A stretch of 64,000 bases of DNA from assembly GCA_041399155.1 (NCBI GenBank), contig JAWKTI010000005.1, positions 310,001 to 374,000 on the forward strand. The letters are read 5' to 3'. Positions 15,881 through 24,186 of the stretch are shown piece by piece. Each line of letters opens with the position of its first letter. The stretch's first letter is position 1. Origin of the DNA: Zavarzinella sp. (GTDB lineage: Bacteria > Planctomycetota > Planctomycetia > Gemmatales > Gemmataceae). The position numbers and the translations under genes were made by a program. The notes beneath the pieces are model-generated. The model worked only from the letters and a program-made list of their open reading frames with translations. It made no database searches and was not told where the DNA came from.

Positions 15881-18800
15881 TTATGTAGCTTGAAATCTGG
15901 TTTACCTCAGGAAAAAGATCGTCAGTCAACCACTCAGACTGGTAAATCTCTGTGCAATATTGAATTATGAAATCTTTTCTATCTGTAGAATTTGGAATGT
16001 CGATTTGCAAGAACTTATACATATAAGTAATGAATGATTGATTGAGCTTCTCAAAAATTTGCTTGAGCCAGAGGTTGCTAGTGTTGGGATCAACTTGAAA
16101 ATTGATGGCATTGCGGATTGCTCTCAAGCCTCTTCGGAATCTTGTTAAAGGCGAAGATAAATCAGATATACTAGAACTAGTACTTGCTAGACCAATTAGA
16201 GATAAACGCTCTGCTTCGTACTGAGCAACCATTTGGTAGAAAAACTGCCACCAGGTGGCATTTACACGTGAAACTAAAAGCAATTCGCGAGCTGCGTCTA
16301 ATGCAGTTCTAGCAGTTTCGTGCTTCGCGCCTGCTTTCTTAAGCCCTTCTACAGGATCAATTTTCAATTCAAAACTACCTTGAATCAAAGCTGCTTCCGC
16401 AGCATAAATTTCAACAATTGCTCGAAGTAAACTATTGCTACCCTCTAAGCCAGCACGTGCCAAATCAAAAAAACGAAATGAATCTTCAAATTTGCTACTA
16501 GCTTCATTGATGTCGGAATTGTAAGCTTCGTAACATTTTGCTCGACCACGAATCATATCAAAAACGGTACGATACTGAGGATACAGGGTGCGATCGGCTG
16601 TTCGGTCAATAATGACGCTACGAGGAGAATCGTGTGATGTGGGATATTGCCGCCTTGAACGTTCCATTGCATCATCTGATAACTTTAAAACTCGTTTAAT
16701 ATTGTCAGCAAAACCGTCGGGCAGATCAGATAAGGCAACAAAAAAAGAATCGAATCCGAATAAAAATTCAGATTTTAAGTGATAGTATCGAAGATAAGCT
16801 TCTTGTGTCGATTTGTCGGAATTGTTCATGTTCAAATAATCGACATCGAGCTCAGCTGGTATTTCGGGTTTGAGCAAGCAATCTGCAATACTATGATATT
16901 TTCTGTTAGTTGGAGATGTATGGCCAAGCTTGACTGCCGCATTTGCAGCATCAAGCAAATCGTGCAAATCGCAGTCCTTTTTAAGCTGAATTTGTGAATA
17001 GTTAGCATTAACATCAAAAGGGGTCTCCGTAATGTCAGACCAGCGTGCATGAAGCACGGCTAAGTAATCGCCCCTTTCTGCCAGCAGTTTGATTTTCAAG
17101 TCGCGAAACTGCTTTTTAACTTGTGGAAGAGGTCCGGTAACAAACATAGAAACAAAGCTATTGTTCAATACAGCAGTAGAATCCTGATAATCGGTCACTA
17201 CACAATCTAAGCGATATTTAAAATCATCTTCAAGCATACGGTCGCACCAATGCAGTAATTGCTGTGCGGGGATCTGCTTTCGCAAAGTCACTTCGTGTCT
17301 GTACCATGCTTGAGAAAGTGAGCGAAGTTCTTTTGCATGTCGCTTAATTAGTTCACCAACAAGTTCTGATAAATTTGAGATATCGCTTGTAATTGCCCTA
17401 TACAAATGACTATTTATATCATTAATCTGGAAGCGATGTCGTAGCGAATCAAAATTATCATCGCCGAAAAAATCGTGTACTTGCCTAAATCCCGTTTGGA
17501 TCGCAGAAAAATTGTTTTCGTTAGACTTAAGCACATAAATAAGTTTGCACAAAGACCGCAATGCTGAAATGCGATGATAAGTATACTCAAGAAATGCTAA
17601 AGCATCGTTGGACTGACCGAATGTGTACACGTAATAAGTGCGAGTAAGCCGAAAGTGAACGAAATATGACATTAATAAATGGAATATACTCAATTTCAAT
17701 TTATCAAATTTGGAAGATAATGCTTCATTTACTTGCGCTCTAGATGTGTATTGATTGTTGATATTATAAATTCGATTTCTGATAGGTCTGCTGATCGAGA
17801 GGCTTCCACCTACGAGCAGTGTCATGCCACTATCTTGCTTTACAAGCGATAAGATGAATTTATCTGTCTCATTAGAATCTTTAAATATAGGGCGCAATAG
17901 ATGGCGGATTTGCGCTAGCGGCCTCGTCCTTCTGCATGCCGCAAGCAGATATAAGGCAAGCATATCCATGCTAGCTTTCCGGTCGCCGAATGTGCAGAGA
18001 TTGTATTCATTATCGAAGTTTAATACTGTCGAATATTCAATCAATTCAGATCCTAATTGGATCACAGTATTCTTGAAACAATCGACTTCTAGCATTTTCT
18101 CTATCTTCATTGTTGTTGCTTTGGAGTCACTTCTTGTTGTTCTCGCATCAATCGCGATAATTACTTTTGATTCGCCAATATCGTATGGCAAACTTTTCTT
18201 AATGCTTTTATAAAATTCATTGATGAATTTGCATAATAACTCAAACCGTTTCAAACAACCATCTTTGTCTAAAGTGCTCTCGCCATGATGTGAAGTTACG
18301 TTCCATAAGTAATTATCCAAGCCATCCAGTATCACAAGATACCGGCTTCGTTGCAATGTGTATGAAAGAAGGTGCATTGCTTTGTTAATGATTGTATCAT
18401 CATCGATATCCTTGTTGGATTCGACTGGCAATGCACCAGGTACTAACTGCGTATCATACTGCTTGCACTGCGCCATAATTGCATCAACAAGACCAGCTAA
18501 GGTGTGAGTGCATTCAAGATTAATAATTATCGGTGTATATCCTATATATAATCCTTTGTTTGCAACATCAAGCATTGCTTCTGATGCGGTAATACGCGGG
18601 AAGCTTTTGGTTTGGATATCATCAATATCTTTTAATTCTTCAAGCGACGATACGCAAATAATTTTCTGATCATTATAGAATATTGCACGCAATAATTCTT
18701 CGGTTGCAAAATTGTATGGTGGCTCGTCATTTTTGTCATTATTATCATATTTTTTTCTGTATCCGAACGAACTTATTCCGCTTGAGGCGTAGGGTATTTG

Positions 18801-19997
18801 GCTTGCAGGAAATCTGTTAGTCAGGGCGGAATAGATATGCACAAGTGAGTGTGCTGGATTTGTTGTTTCGGCTACTATTACGCCATTTCTACTTGTGTAT
18901 GCCCTGTCCGGTCCAACCGCAGAGTTTTCAACGCCTTCCTCGATAAACGGCAGTTTGTAGTCTTCGAACTTCAGCCATATGATGCTGATGTCATTTTTAT
19001 TTTTACTTTCATTATCTTGTATGATCTTTTCAACTAAACTTGTCAGCCTGACATCGCCTCCACTGCATCCCATGACTACCAGAAGCGGATTTTCGCCAAC
19101 CAAACCATAGAACCTTTTTACATAGTCATCGTTTACTGGGCGGTCTAGCCGTTCATCAATTAACAGTGAGTGAGTGCTACCGTGCATTTTAATCACTGAC
19201 ATGATCGCGTTTGCTGTCAACGCACTGTGTGGCAAGCTTTTGCCTTCTTCCATTGAAAAAACACGGGTTTTTATTCCTTCTGCTTCAAAACTTCGTTCGA
19301 TTAAATCATCAAAATTGAATGTAAATACTGTTCGTATACTCAACAATCGGCACAAAAATACAAGATATCTTTGACCCAGGTTTGGCTCTTTTGCAAGGCC
19401 CATCGCTGCAAAGAGTGAGTCAGCATAGTCTGCATTAAATCGAGTAATGTGCTGGATTAGTTTTCGCCAGTCACCATATATACCAAAGTGCTTGCTATCA
19501 CTATACACTTTGTCGAATTCTTCCCGTCCTACATTGTATTTTTTTGTAATAGTCTTTACTAATTCTTCATAGTTGTACCAACTATTTGGATTTATTATTT
19601 TAGCAATTTCTGTTAGTTTTTCAGGAATTACATCTGATATTTTCTTTGAATCTTGTTTCAGGATCCGTGATAGTTCTTGATACAAGAAAAACCGATCTGG
19701 CCAGCCATAATCCTCTATTAGATTCCACGTTTTCTTAAAATACCGTTCCTTGATCTTTTCTTTCATTTCTTTAGGAAGCATCTTCTTACCTTGGAAGGGG
19801 CAGTATTCTTCCGATATTGCGTAGATTGATGCGAGATAATGAACAATGCTTTTCAAAACTGGAAAGCCTGAAGCTGCAGATAGGCCTGCGCCAACAATCG
19901 GCACTATTGGTCGTTTGCTATACCATGCTTCTCGAATTTGGTCTACAACTTTTCGATGATCTTCGAACGACAAAGGAATTTTAGAATGGGTGGACAT
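15858..19997 (-). CDS. SIR2-domain protein with degenerate STAND-like NTPase and long helical C-terminus; probable defence NADase
   Basis: This 1379-residue protein has three parts. Residues about 25-390 form a SIR2_2-type domain with the NAD-binding VGAGLSAASGFP (35-46), TFNFDDLIE (226-234), KMHGSTHS and VVMGCSGGD (308-315). Residues about 430-780 align in style with STAND ATPases: the entry ELLRAIFYNDQKIICV, the IIINLECTHTLAGLVDAIM block and the Walker B-like YLVILDGLDN (553-562). No GxxxxGK[ST] P-loop is visible where one belongs. The remaining 600 residues are helical, TPR-like without clear repeats. SIR2-STAND proteins are known anti-phage NADases that deplete NAD on infection; function here is inferred. 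The gene is AT-rich against its neighbours and lies alone, which suggests horizontal acquisition. Only a weak AGAGA ribosome site is present. Confidence 0.85.
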   Translation of the reverse strand: MSTHSKIPLSFEDHRKVVDQIREAWYSKRPIVPIVGAGLSAASGFPVLKSIVHYLASIYAISEEYCPFQGKKMLPKEMKEKIKERYFKKTWNLIEDYGWPDRFFLYQELSRILKQDSKKISDVIPEKLTEIAKIINPNSWYNYEELVKTITKKYNVGREEFDKVYSDSKHFGIYGDWRKLIQHITRFNADYADSLFAAMGLAKEPNLGQRYLVFLCRLLSIRTVFTFNFDDLIERSFEAEGIKTRVFSMEEGKSLPHSALTANAIMSVIKMHGSTHSLLIDERLDRPVNDDYVKRFYGLVGENPLLVVMGCSGGDVRLTSLVEKIIQDNESKNKNDISIIWLKFEDYKLPFIEEGVENSAVGPDRAYTSRNGVIVAETTNPAHSLVHIYSALTNRFPASQIPYASSGISSFGYRKKYDNNDKNDEPPYNFATEELLRAIFYNDQKIICVSSLEELKDIDDIQTKSFPRITASEAMLDVANKGLYIGYTPIIINLECTHTLAGLVDAIMAQCKQYDTQLVPGALPVESNKDIDDDTIINKAMHLLSYTLQRSRYLVILDGLDNYLWNVTSHHGESTLDKDGCLKRFELLCKFINEFYKSIKKSLPYDIGESKVIIAIDARTTRSDSKATTMKIEKMLEVDCFKNTVIQLGSELIEYSTVLNFDNEYNLCTFGDRKASMDMLALYLLAACRRTRPLAQIRHLLRPIFKDSNETDKFILSLVKQDSGMTLLVGGSLSISRPIRNRIYNINNQYTSRAQVNEALSSKFDKLKLSIFHLLMSYFVHFRLTRTYYVYTFGQSNDALAFLEYTYHRISALRSLCKLIYVLKSNENNFSAIQTGFRQVHDFFGDDNFDSLRHRFQINDINSHLYRAITSDISNLSELVGELIKRHAKELRSLSQAWYRHEVTLRKQIPAQQLLHWCDRMLEDDFKYRLDCVVTDYQDSTAVLNNSFVSMFVTGPLPQVKKQFRDLKIKLLAERGDYLAVLHARWSDITETPFDVNANYSQIQLKKDCDLHDLLDAANAAVKLGHTSPTNRKYHSIADCLLKPEIPAELDVDYLNMNNSDKSTQEAYLRYYHLKSEFLFGFDSFFVALSDLPDGFADNIKRVLKLSDDAMERSRRQYPTSHDSPRSVIIDRTADRTLYPQYRTVFDMIRGRAKCYEAYNSDINEASSKFEDSFRFFDLARAGLEGSNSLLRAIVEIYAAEAALIQGSFELKIDPVEGLKKAGAKHETARTALDAARELLLVSRVNATWWQFFYQMVAQYEAERLSLIGLASTSSSISDLSSPLTRFRRGLRAIRNAINFQVDPNTSNLWLKQIFEKLNQSFITYMYKFLQIDIPNSTDRKDFIIQYCTEIYQSEWLTDDLFPEVNQISSYIITATGIS

Positions 19998-20027
19998 ATT
20001 ATTATCTCTGTAAATAACACGTTTAGG

Positions 20028-20044
20028 TTATTGTCAGACAATAA
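20028..20044. promoter_or_regulatory. 17-bp perfect palindrome upstream of the SIR2 gene
   Basis: TTATTGTC-A-GACAATAA is a perfect inverted repeat centred 39 bases before the SIR2 start codon and just after the stop of the glycosyltransferase gene. No T run follows on either strand, so a terminator is unlikely. The size and position suit an operator for a dimeric regulator. Confidence 0.5.
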
Positions 20045-20057
20045 TTTGTCTATTCTT

Positions 20058-21212
20058 TTACCAATTTTCTGCTAGGCCCGCGTATAGTTCTTCAAATTCT
20101 CGCAGCATCACTTTACGTGCGTACTGTTCTTCCACCCGTGTGCGGGCGTTGCGGCCCATCTTGCGGGTGGTTTCCGGATTATCGATCAGCGTTTCAAGGC
20201 TTTTTTGCAGTGCCCCATCTACATTGGCGGGGATCACATGACCGTCGACATTGTGGCGAATCAATTGGCTGTTGTTGCCGACATCGGTTACCACAATCCC
20301 ACGTGCGGCTGCCATGTATTCCAGCACCGCATTCGACATCGATTCTGACGTGGAACAAAGCACAGCCACATCGAGCCCACCCAGATAGTGGGGGATATCT
20401 TCACATTTGCCCAACAGTTGGAACGATCCCCCAAGGTTCAGGCGGGCAATCTCTGCCTCCAGGTGCGGTCGAAGTGGACCTTCACCTGCAACCGAAAATT
20501 TTACCGATCTCCTTGTGCTGCATAGCTTTGCGGCAACTCGGATGAAACTTTCTACGTTCTTTACGTCCCGCAGGTTGGCCACCATCCCCACGTGGACGGT
20601 GGGGCCAAATTTAGGTACAGGTAATCCCGAAAAACGTTCCATATCCACGCCATTGGCAATCACACGCACCTTCCAGGCGGGCACATTCTCACGTTCAATC
20701 AACTGTTCACGTGCTTGTGGGCTGTTGGTCAGCGTCAGGCGACACAGTTTTTCCAGTCCTTTGCCCAGCCACTGTTGCCGAGGGGTCAACCAGTAGCCAG
20801 TATTATTTCGCACGCGAATAATGTGACGGATCCCTGCCAGTTTCGCCAGTGGCACCGAAAAGTAGCAACTATCCAGAAAATAGGTCTGAAGAATCTGAAC
20901 TTTGTGCTGCCGCCAGAAACTTAACAATCTGCTTGCAGCAGGCAACGATCGCAAACCGATCAAGTGCTGCACCCCAAGGTGAATCGTGGGCACATCCGCA
21001 GCCAGTTCCTGCTCCAGCGGCGAAACGGTATCTCGCAGTATCGTCAGGGTGGGTAAGAACTTACGTCGATCTAACCCGTTGATTAGCGCCAATAACTGTG
21101 ACTCGGTCCCCGCACGGTTCAGTTCGTCGATGACAAAGTTAATGCCCACGACGCCAGTAGTGCGATGATGAGTTTTTTTTAACAAATTGCCCAGTGAATT
21201 GCCCGTCAACAT
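20058..21212 (-). CDS. Glycosyltransferase family 4
   Basis: This 384-residue GT-B enzyme has GINFVIDELNRAGTESQLL at the acceptor side and, in the C-terminal half, VHVGMVANLRDVKNVESFI, FSVAGEGPLRPHLEAEIA and the donor-site ESMSNAVLEYMAA (E-x7-E). It transfers a sugar from a nucleotide donor during polysaccharide assembly on the cytoplasmic membrane face. ATG 21212 has AGGAGG nine bases upstream; GTG 21218 lies too close to that site. Its start overlaps the stop of the upstream glycosyltransferase by seven bases, so they are translationally coupled. A decayed partial copy lies at 23690-23932. Confidence 0.92.
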   Translation of the reverse strand: MLTGNSLGNLLKKTHHRTTGVVGINFVIDELNRAGTESQLLALINGLDRRKFLPTLTILRDTVSPLEQELAADVPTIHLGVQHLIGLRSLPAASRLLSFWRQHKVQILQTYFLDSCYFSVPLAKLAGIRHIIRVRNNTGYWLTPRQQWLGKGLEKLCRLTLTNSPQAREQLIERENVPAWKVRVIANGVDMERFSGLPVPKFGPTVHVGMVANLRDVKNVESFIRVAAKLCSTRRSVKFSVAGEGPLRPHLEAEIARLNLGGSFQLLGKCEDIPHYLGGLDVAVLCSTSESMSNAVLEYMAAARGIVVTDVGNNSQLIRHNVDGHVIPANVDGALQKSLETLIDNPETTRKMGRNARTRVEEQYARKVMLREFEELYAGLAENW

Positions 21213-22342
21213 ACCCACGTGCCTCCTGCACTGGGAACTGCCACCAGTTCCTCGAATAACTCAACGTATTTCGCCGCCTGCCCACGGAAGGAAAACTCGT
21301 GGACAACATGCTCCTGGGCGTTTTCTACCAACTGTTCCGCACGGTGCGGGTTTTTCATCAGCCAGATAATCTGGCGGGAAATCTCATTTTCCTGTTCGGG
21401 TGGCACCAGCAGGCCGGTTTCCAGGTGCTTCACAATTTCGGGCGTACCACCGACAGCCGTTGCAATAGTGGGAATCCGGCGTGCGGCTGCTTCCAGAGCA
21501 ATATTCGGCAATCCTTCCGTAAGTGACGGCAGTATCATTACTTGCGCCATCGCCAGCAATTGATCCACGTCGGTGCGGAAGCCCAGCAACCTCACATGAT
21601 CGTGCAGCATGTGGTGGCGTATGAATTCTTCAATGGCCCCACGTTCAGGTCCTTCGCCGCACAGCAATAGTAAGACGTTGGGGTGCTGTTTCACCAGTTC
21701 CACCATCGACTTCACCAGATACATGTAGCCTTTTTCGGGACTGAGGCGACCCGCACCCAGAATGACATATCGATCGTGGGGCACCACGTTCGCCAGTTTT
21801 TCACGCTGCGAATGATGAAGAGGCTCTAATAATTCGTCCCGCATTGCGTTCTTGATGACGCGAATTTTGCTGGCAGGCACACCCGTTTTCCGCACACGAC
21901 GTGCCTGTTCGGTGGAGACGCACACCACGCGATTCATGCAACGCAGGTGCTTGCGATCGAGCCAGTCGTAAAACTGCACTTTCCAGGTTTCGCCGGTCCA
22001 GCCACGGGAAACTGCCACACACGGCACATTCGTGGTGCGTGCTGCAAGTCGGCCCAGCAGATTGGATTTGTAGCCGTGACAGAGCAGCACATCGGCATCG
22101 ATCTGGCGAATCAGTTGCGAAATATCCCCCACAGCCTGTTGCAGGTGGGGAGTATCGGACTTGATGCGGTACGATTCGAAGCCTGCCTCGCGTGTTTTTT
22201 CCAGAAATGGCTGGCAGCGGCCATTTTCGGCAAAACTGGCAAAAAAGGTCTGATATTCAAACGGCAGTGCCTGAGCCAGACCAAGCATCTGGCGTTCTGG
22301 CCCACCCCAGAAGGTGCTGGCGGTCAAATGAAGTATTTTCAT
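21206..22342 (-). CDS. Glycosyltransferase family 4
   Basis: This 378-residue GT4 begins MKILHLTASTFWGGPERQML, where the GGPERQ loop binds acceptor or donor. The C-terminal half carries VILGAGRLSPEKGYMYLV, LLLCGEGPERGAIEEF and EGLPNIALEAAARRIPTIA (E-x7-E). It is the first gene of a two-gene operon with the GT4 that follows. ATG 22342 is the family start; codons further upstream run into the leader that is duplicated at 23933-24018. The enzyme probably builds an exported polysaccharide; sugar specificity is unreadable. Confidence 0.92.
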   Translation of the reverse strand: MKILHLTASTFWGGPERQMLGLAQALPFEYQTFFASFAENGRCQPFLEKTREAGFESYRIKSDTPHLQQAVGDISQLIRQIDADVLLCHGYKSNLLGRLAARTTNVPCVAVSRGWTGETWKVQFYDWLDRKHLRCMNRVVCVSTEQARRVRKTGVPASKIRVIKNAMRDELLEPLHHSQREKLANVVPHDRYVILGAGRLSPEKGYMYLVKSMVELVKQHPNVLLLLCGEGPERGAIEEFIRHHMLHDHVRLLGFRTDVDQLLAMAQVMILPSLTEGLPNIALEAAARRIPTIATAVGGTPEIVKHLETGLLVPPEQENEISRQIIWLMKNPHRAEQLVENAQEHVVHEFSFRGQAAKYVELFEELVAVPSAGGTWVC

Positions 22343-22358
22343 GATGCATCCGTGCGTC

Positions 22359-22456
22359 GATGGTGATGGCGTCGGGTCGGGCAATCCACGCCCACCCATT
22401 GTGGCATATTATCGCAAATCGTACCAGAGGAAAAATGATGAGAGGAAACTCATTTT
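22359..22456. repeat. Leader of the glycosyltransferase operon, copy A of an exact direct repeat
   Basis: Bases 22359-22444 are identical to 23933-24018 over 86 positions, and the match goes on with two mismatches. The segment runs from just upstream of the GT4 start codon to the dyad element, so it probably contains the promoter. Copy B lies beside a glycosyltransferase pseudogene. Confidence 0.9.
22439..22452. promoter_or_regulatory. TGAGA-N5-YTCA dyad, copy 2
   Basis: TGAGAGGAAACTCA, preceded by AAAAATGA and followed by six T residues, lies 97 bases upstream of the first glycosyltransferase start. It is close to a perfect inverted repeat (TGAG...CTCA). Confidence 0.5.
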
Positions 22457-22491
22457 TTGTCGGTAGGTATTAGATGTTTTCAATATCATTG

Positions 22492-23514
22492 TCACCGAAA
22501 TACTTTACACTTGGGTAAAGCCTTCTGAAGTGCAGCTACGCCGGCATTCGTCACCTTAGTGTTAAATATGTTGAGCGATTGCAAGTTATTTAAACTGTCC
22601 AACTCCACAAGACCTGCGTCCGTCAATCCCGTGCCGTAAAGGTCCAGTTTTTGCAAGTTTTTGAGCCCCACCAACACCTTCAGCCCTGCATCAGTCACGT
22701 TTGTACCGCCCAGGTTAAGAGACTTCAAGTTTTTTAGCCCAGCCAGCTCTTTCAGCCCTGCATCAGTTACCTTTGTACCGCCCAGATTAAGAGACTGCAA
22801 GTTTTTTAGCCCGGCCAGTTCTTTCAGACCAACATCCGTCACTTTAGTGCTGTACAATTCCAGCGTATGCAAGCCTGTTAGCCCGGACAACGCTTTTAAT
22901 CCAGAGTCCGTCACTGGAGTAAGGCGTAATTCGAGTGTTTGCAAATTCGGGAAGTTGGAGAGTTCTTTCAGTCCCGCGTCCGTTATTGGCGTGCCTCTGA
23001 GGTGTAAGGATCGTAAGTTTTTGAGCCCGGCCAGCTCTTTTAATCCCGGGCCTGAAACCATAGTGTTTGATAAATCGAGCAATTGCAAGTATTTGAGCCC
23101 TGCCAAATCTTTCAGTCCTTCTTCGGTCACTTTGGTGGAGCCAAGGTCAAGGCAAAAAGGCAGTTCGGGTGCGGGCAGTTTAGTGAGGATGTTATCCGGC
23201 CAAAGTTTAAATTGGAAGGCCGGGGTCGGTGCTTCGAGGCTATCCGGTTTCGAGTGAAAGGCAACCAAGTTGCCGTAGTAGTCCTTGCCAATCCAACCTA
23301 CTTCGGCACCCGCTTGCCGCCAAGCCTCCGCAGTAGCTTTGTCGAAGGAGCCGATCAGCGGCGGCTCTGCGCCTGCCAGTCCTGATAGACAGACGCATGA
23401 TGTTGCCAACACAATCAATGCAGCAAGTGGCCACGCGTGATCGGGACGAAACCAACAGGTCGACAGACTACGTAACAACACTCTTGGCTTCAGATCTGAA
23501 AATGCATCGGTCAA
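22492..23514 (-). CDS. Leucine-rich-repeat exported protein
   Basis: This 340-residue protein has an N-terminal hydrophobic export segment (WPLAALIVLATSCVCLSGLAGA). A linker follows, then eight 24-residue leucine-rich repeats of the form LKxLxxLxxLxxLxLxxTxVTDxG. Repeats 5 and 6 (LKELAGLKNLQSLNLGGTKV type) are nearly identical, a sign of recent internal duplication. The TTG start at 23514 is supported by GGAG seven bases upstream; no in-frame ATG precedes the repeats. These proteins are abundant in planctomycetes and are thought to bind partners at the surface or periplasm. The gene sits between the two copies of the duplicated glycosyltransferase leader. Confidence 0.85.
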   Translation of the reverse strand: MTDAFSDLKPRVLLRSLSTCWFRPDHAWPLAALIVLATSCVCLSGLAGAEPPLIGSFDKATAEAWRQAGAEVGWIGKDYYGNLVAFHSKPDSLEAPTPAFQFKLWPDNILTKLPAPELPFCLDLGSTKVTEEGLKDLAGLKYLQLLDLSNTMVSGPGLKELAGLKNLRSLHLRGTPITDAGLKELSNFPNLQTLELRLTPVTDSGLKALSGLTGLHTLELYSTKVTDVGLKELAGLKNLQSLNLGGTKVTDAGLKELAGLKNLKSLNLGGTNVTDAGLKVLVGLKNLQKLDLYGTGLTDAGLVELDSLNNLQSLNIFNTKVTNAGVAALQKALPKCKVFR

Positions 23515-23689
23515 GGTCTATCTCCAATTTGGATCAAACAACTGAGTTCGTCAGCAGAATCTGTTGGAATACTGACGGGTGACGAACCAAACTAAGCCGA
23601 CTATTTTAATAATTAACTTCTGCGTAGAAAGTTAACGTGCCAGTCAACATTGTGTCGTATCAAGTGACTATTTTTGCATATATCAATTA

Positions 23690-23932
23690 CCACTATCCAA
23701 TGTACGCAGCCATATATTCCAACACCGCCTGTTATATCGATTCCGATGCGGAACAATGCACTGCCTCATCCATTCCACCACGAAAGTGGGGAATAGAATT
23801 GGAAATAGTCTCACTGGTCCAGGCGAGATATATGTGCCTTCTGGTAAGTCAATGCAAACCTTCACCAGCAACGGAAAACTTTAACGATTTCTTTGTGCTG
23901 CATTGGTTTGCGGCAACTCGGATGAAACTTTT
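23690..23932 (-). pseudogene. Decayed fragment of a GT4 glycosyltransferase
   Basis: Read leftward, the segment encodes SFIRVAANQCSTKKSLKFSVAGEGLH. After a stop and frame change it gives IPHFRGGMDEAVHCSASESI, a stop, and QAVLEYMAA. These match FIRVAAKLCSTRRSVKFSVAGEGPL, IPHYLGGLDVAVLCSTSESMS and NAVLEYMAA of the intact enzyme at 20058-21212, in the same order. The N-terminal half is missing: at 23932/23933 the fragment joins directly to the duplicated leader. It is the remnant of a duplicated glycosyltransferase operon after an internal deletion and point decay. Confidence 0.85.
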
Positions 23933-24030
23933 GATGGTGATGGCGTCGGGTCGGGCAATCCACGCCCACCCATTGTGGCATATTATCGCAAATCGTACCA
24001 GAGGAAAAATGATGAGAGAAAATTCATTTT
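23933..24030. repeat. Copy B of the glycosyltransferase leader
   Basis: It is identical to 22359-22444 over 86 bases and includes a dyad element (TGAGAGAAAATTCA at 24013-24026). It now precedes only a pseudogene on the leftward strand. Confidence 0.9.
24013..24026. promoter_or_regulatory. TGAGA-N5-YTCA dyad, copy 3
   Basis: TGAGAGAAAATTCA lies at the end of leader copy B. It differs from copy 2 at two central or flanking bases, yet both keep the outer TGAGAG...TCA. Confidence 0.4.
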
Positions 24031-24186
24031 CCCATTTGCAGCACTGAATTGGACATCTATTGCTGCATCATGGCCTTTCTTTTTTTACTCATCAGTTGGC
24101 AACATTATGGGTGCTTTTCATTTTACCCTGTGGTAGCATCATTTTCTCGCCGGGTATTCCATGAAATTCCGCCCCACCACATAGCT

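Noticed and set aside
23637..24047. 136-codon rightward frame
   Set aside because: It is the antisense reading of the glycosyltransferase pseudogene and the duplicated leader.
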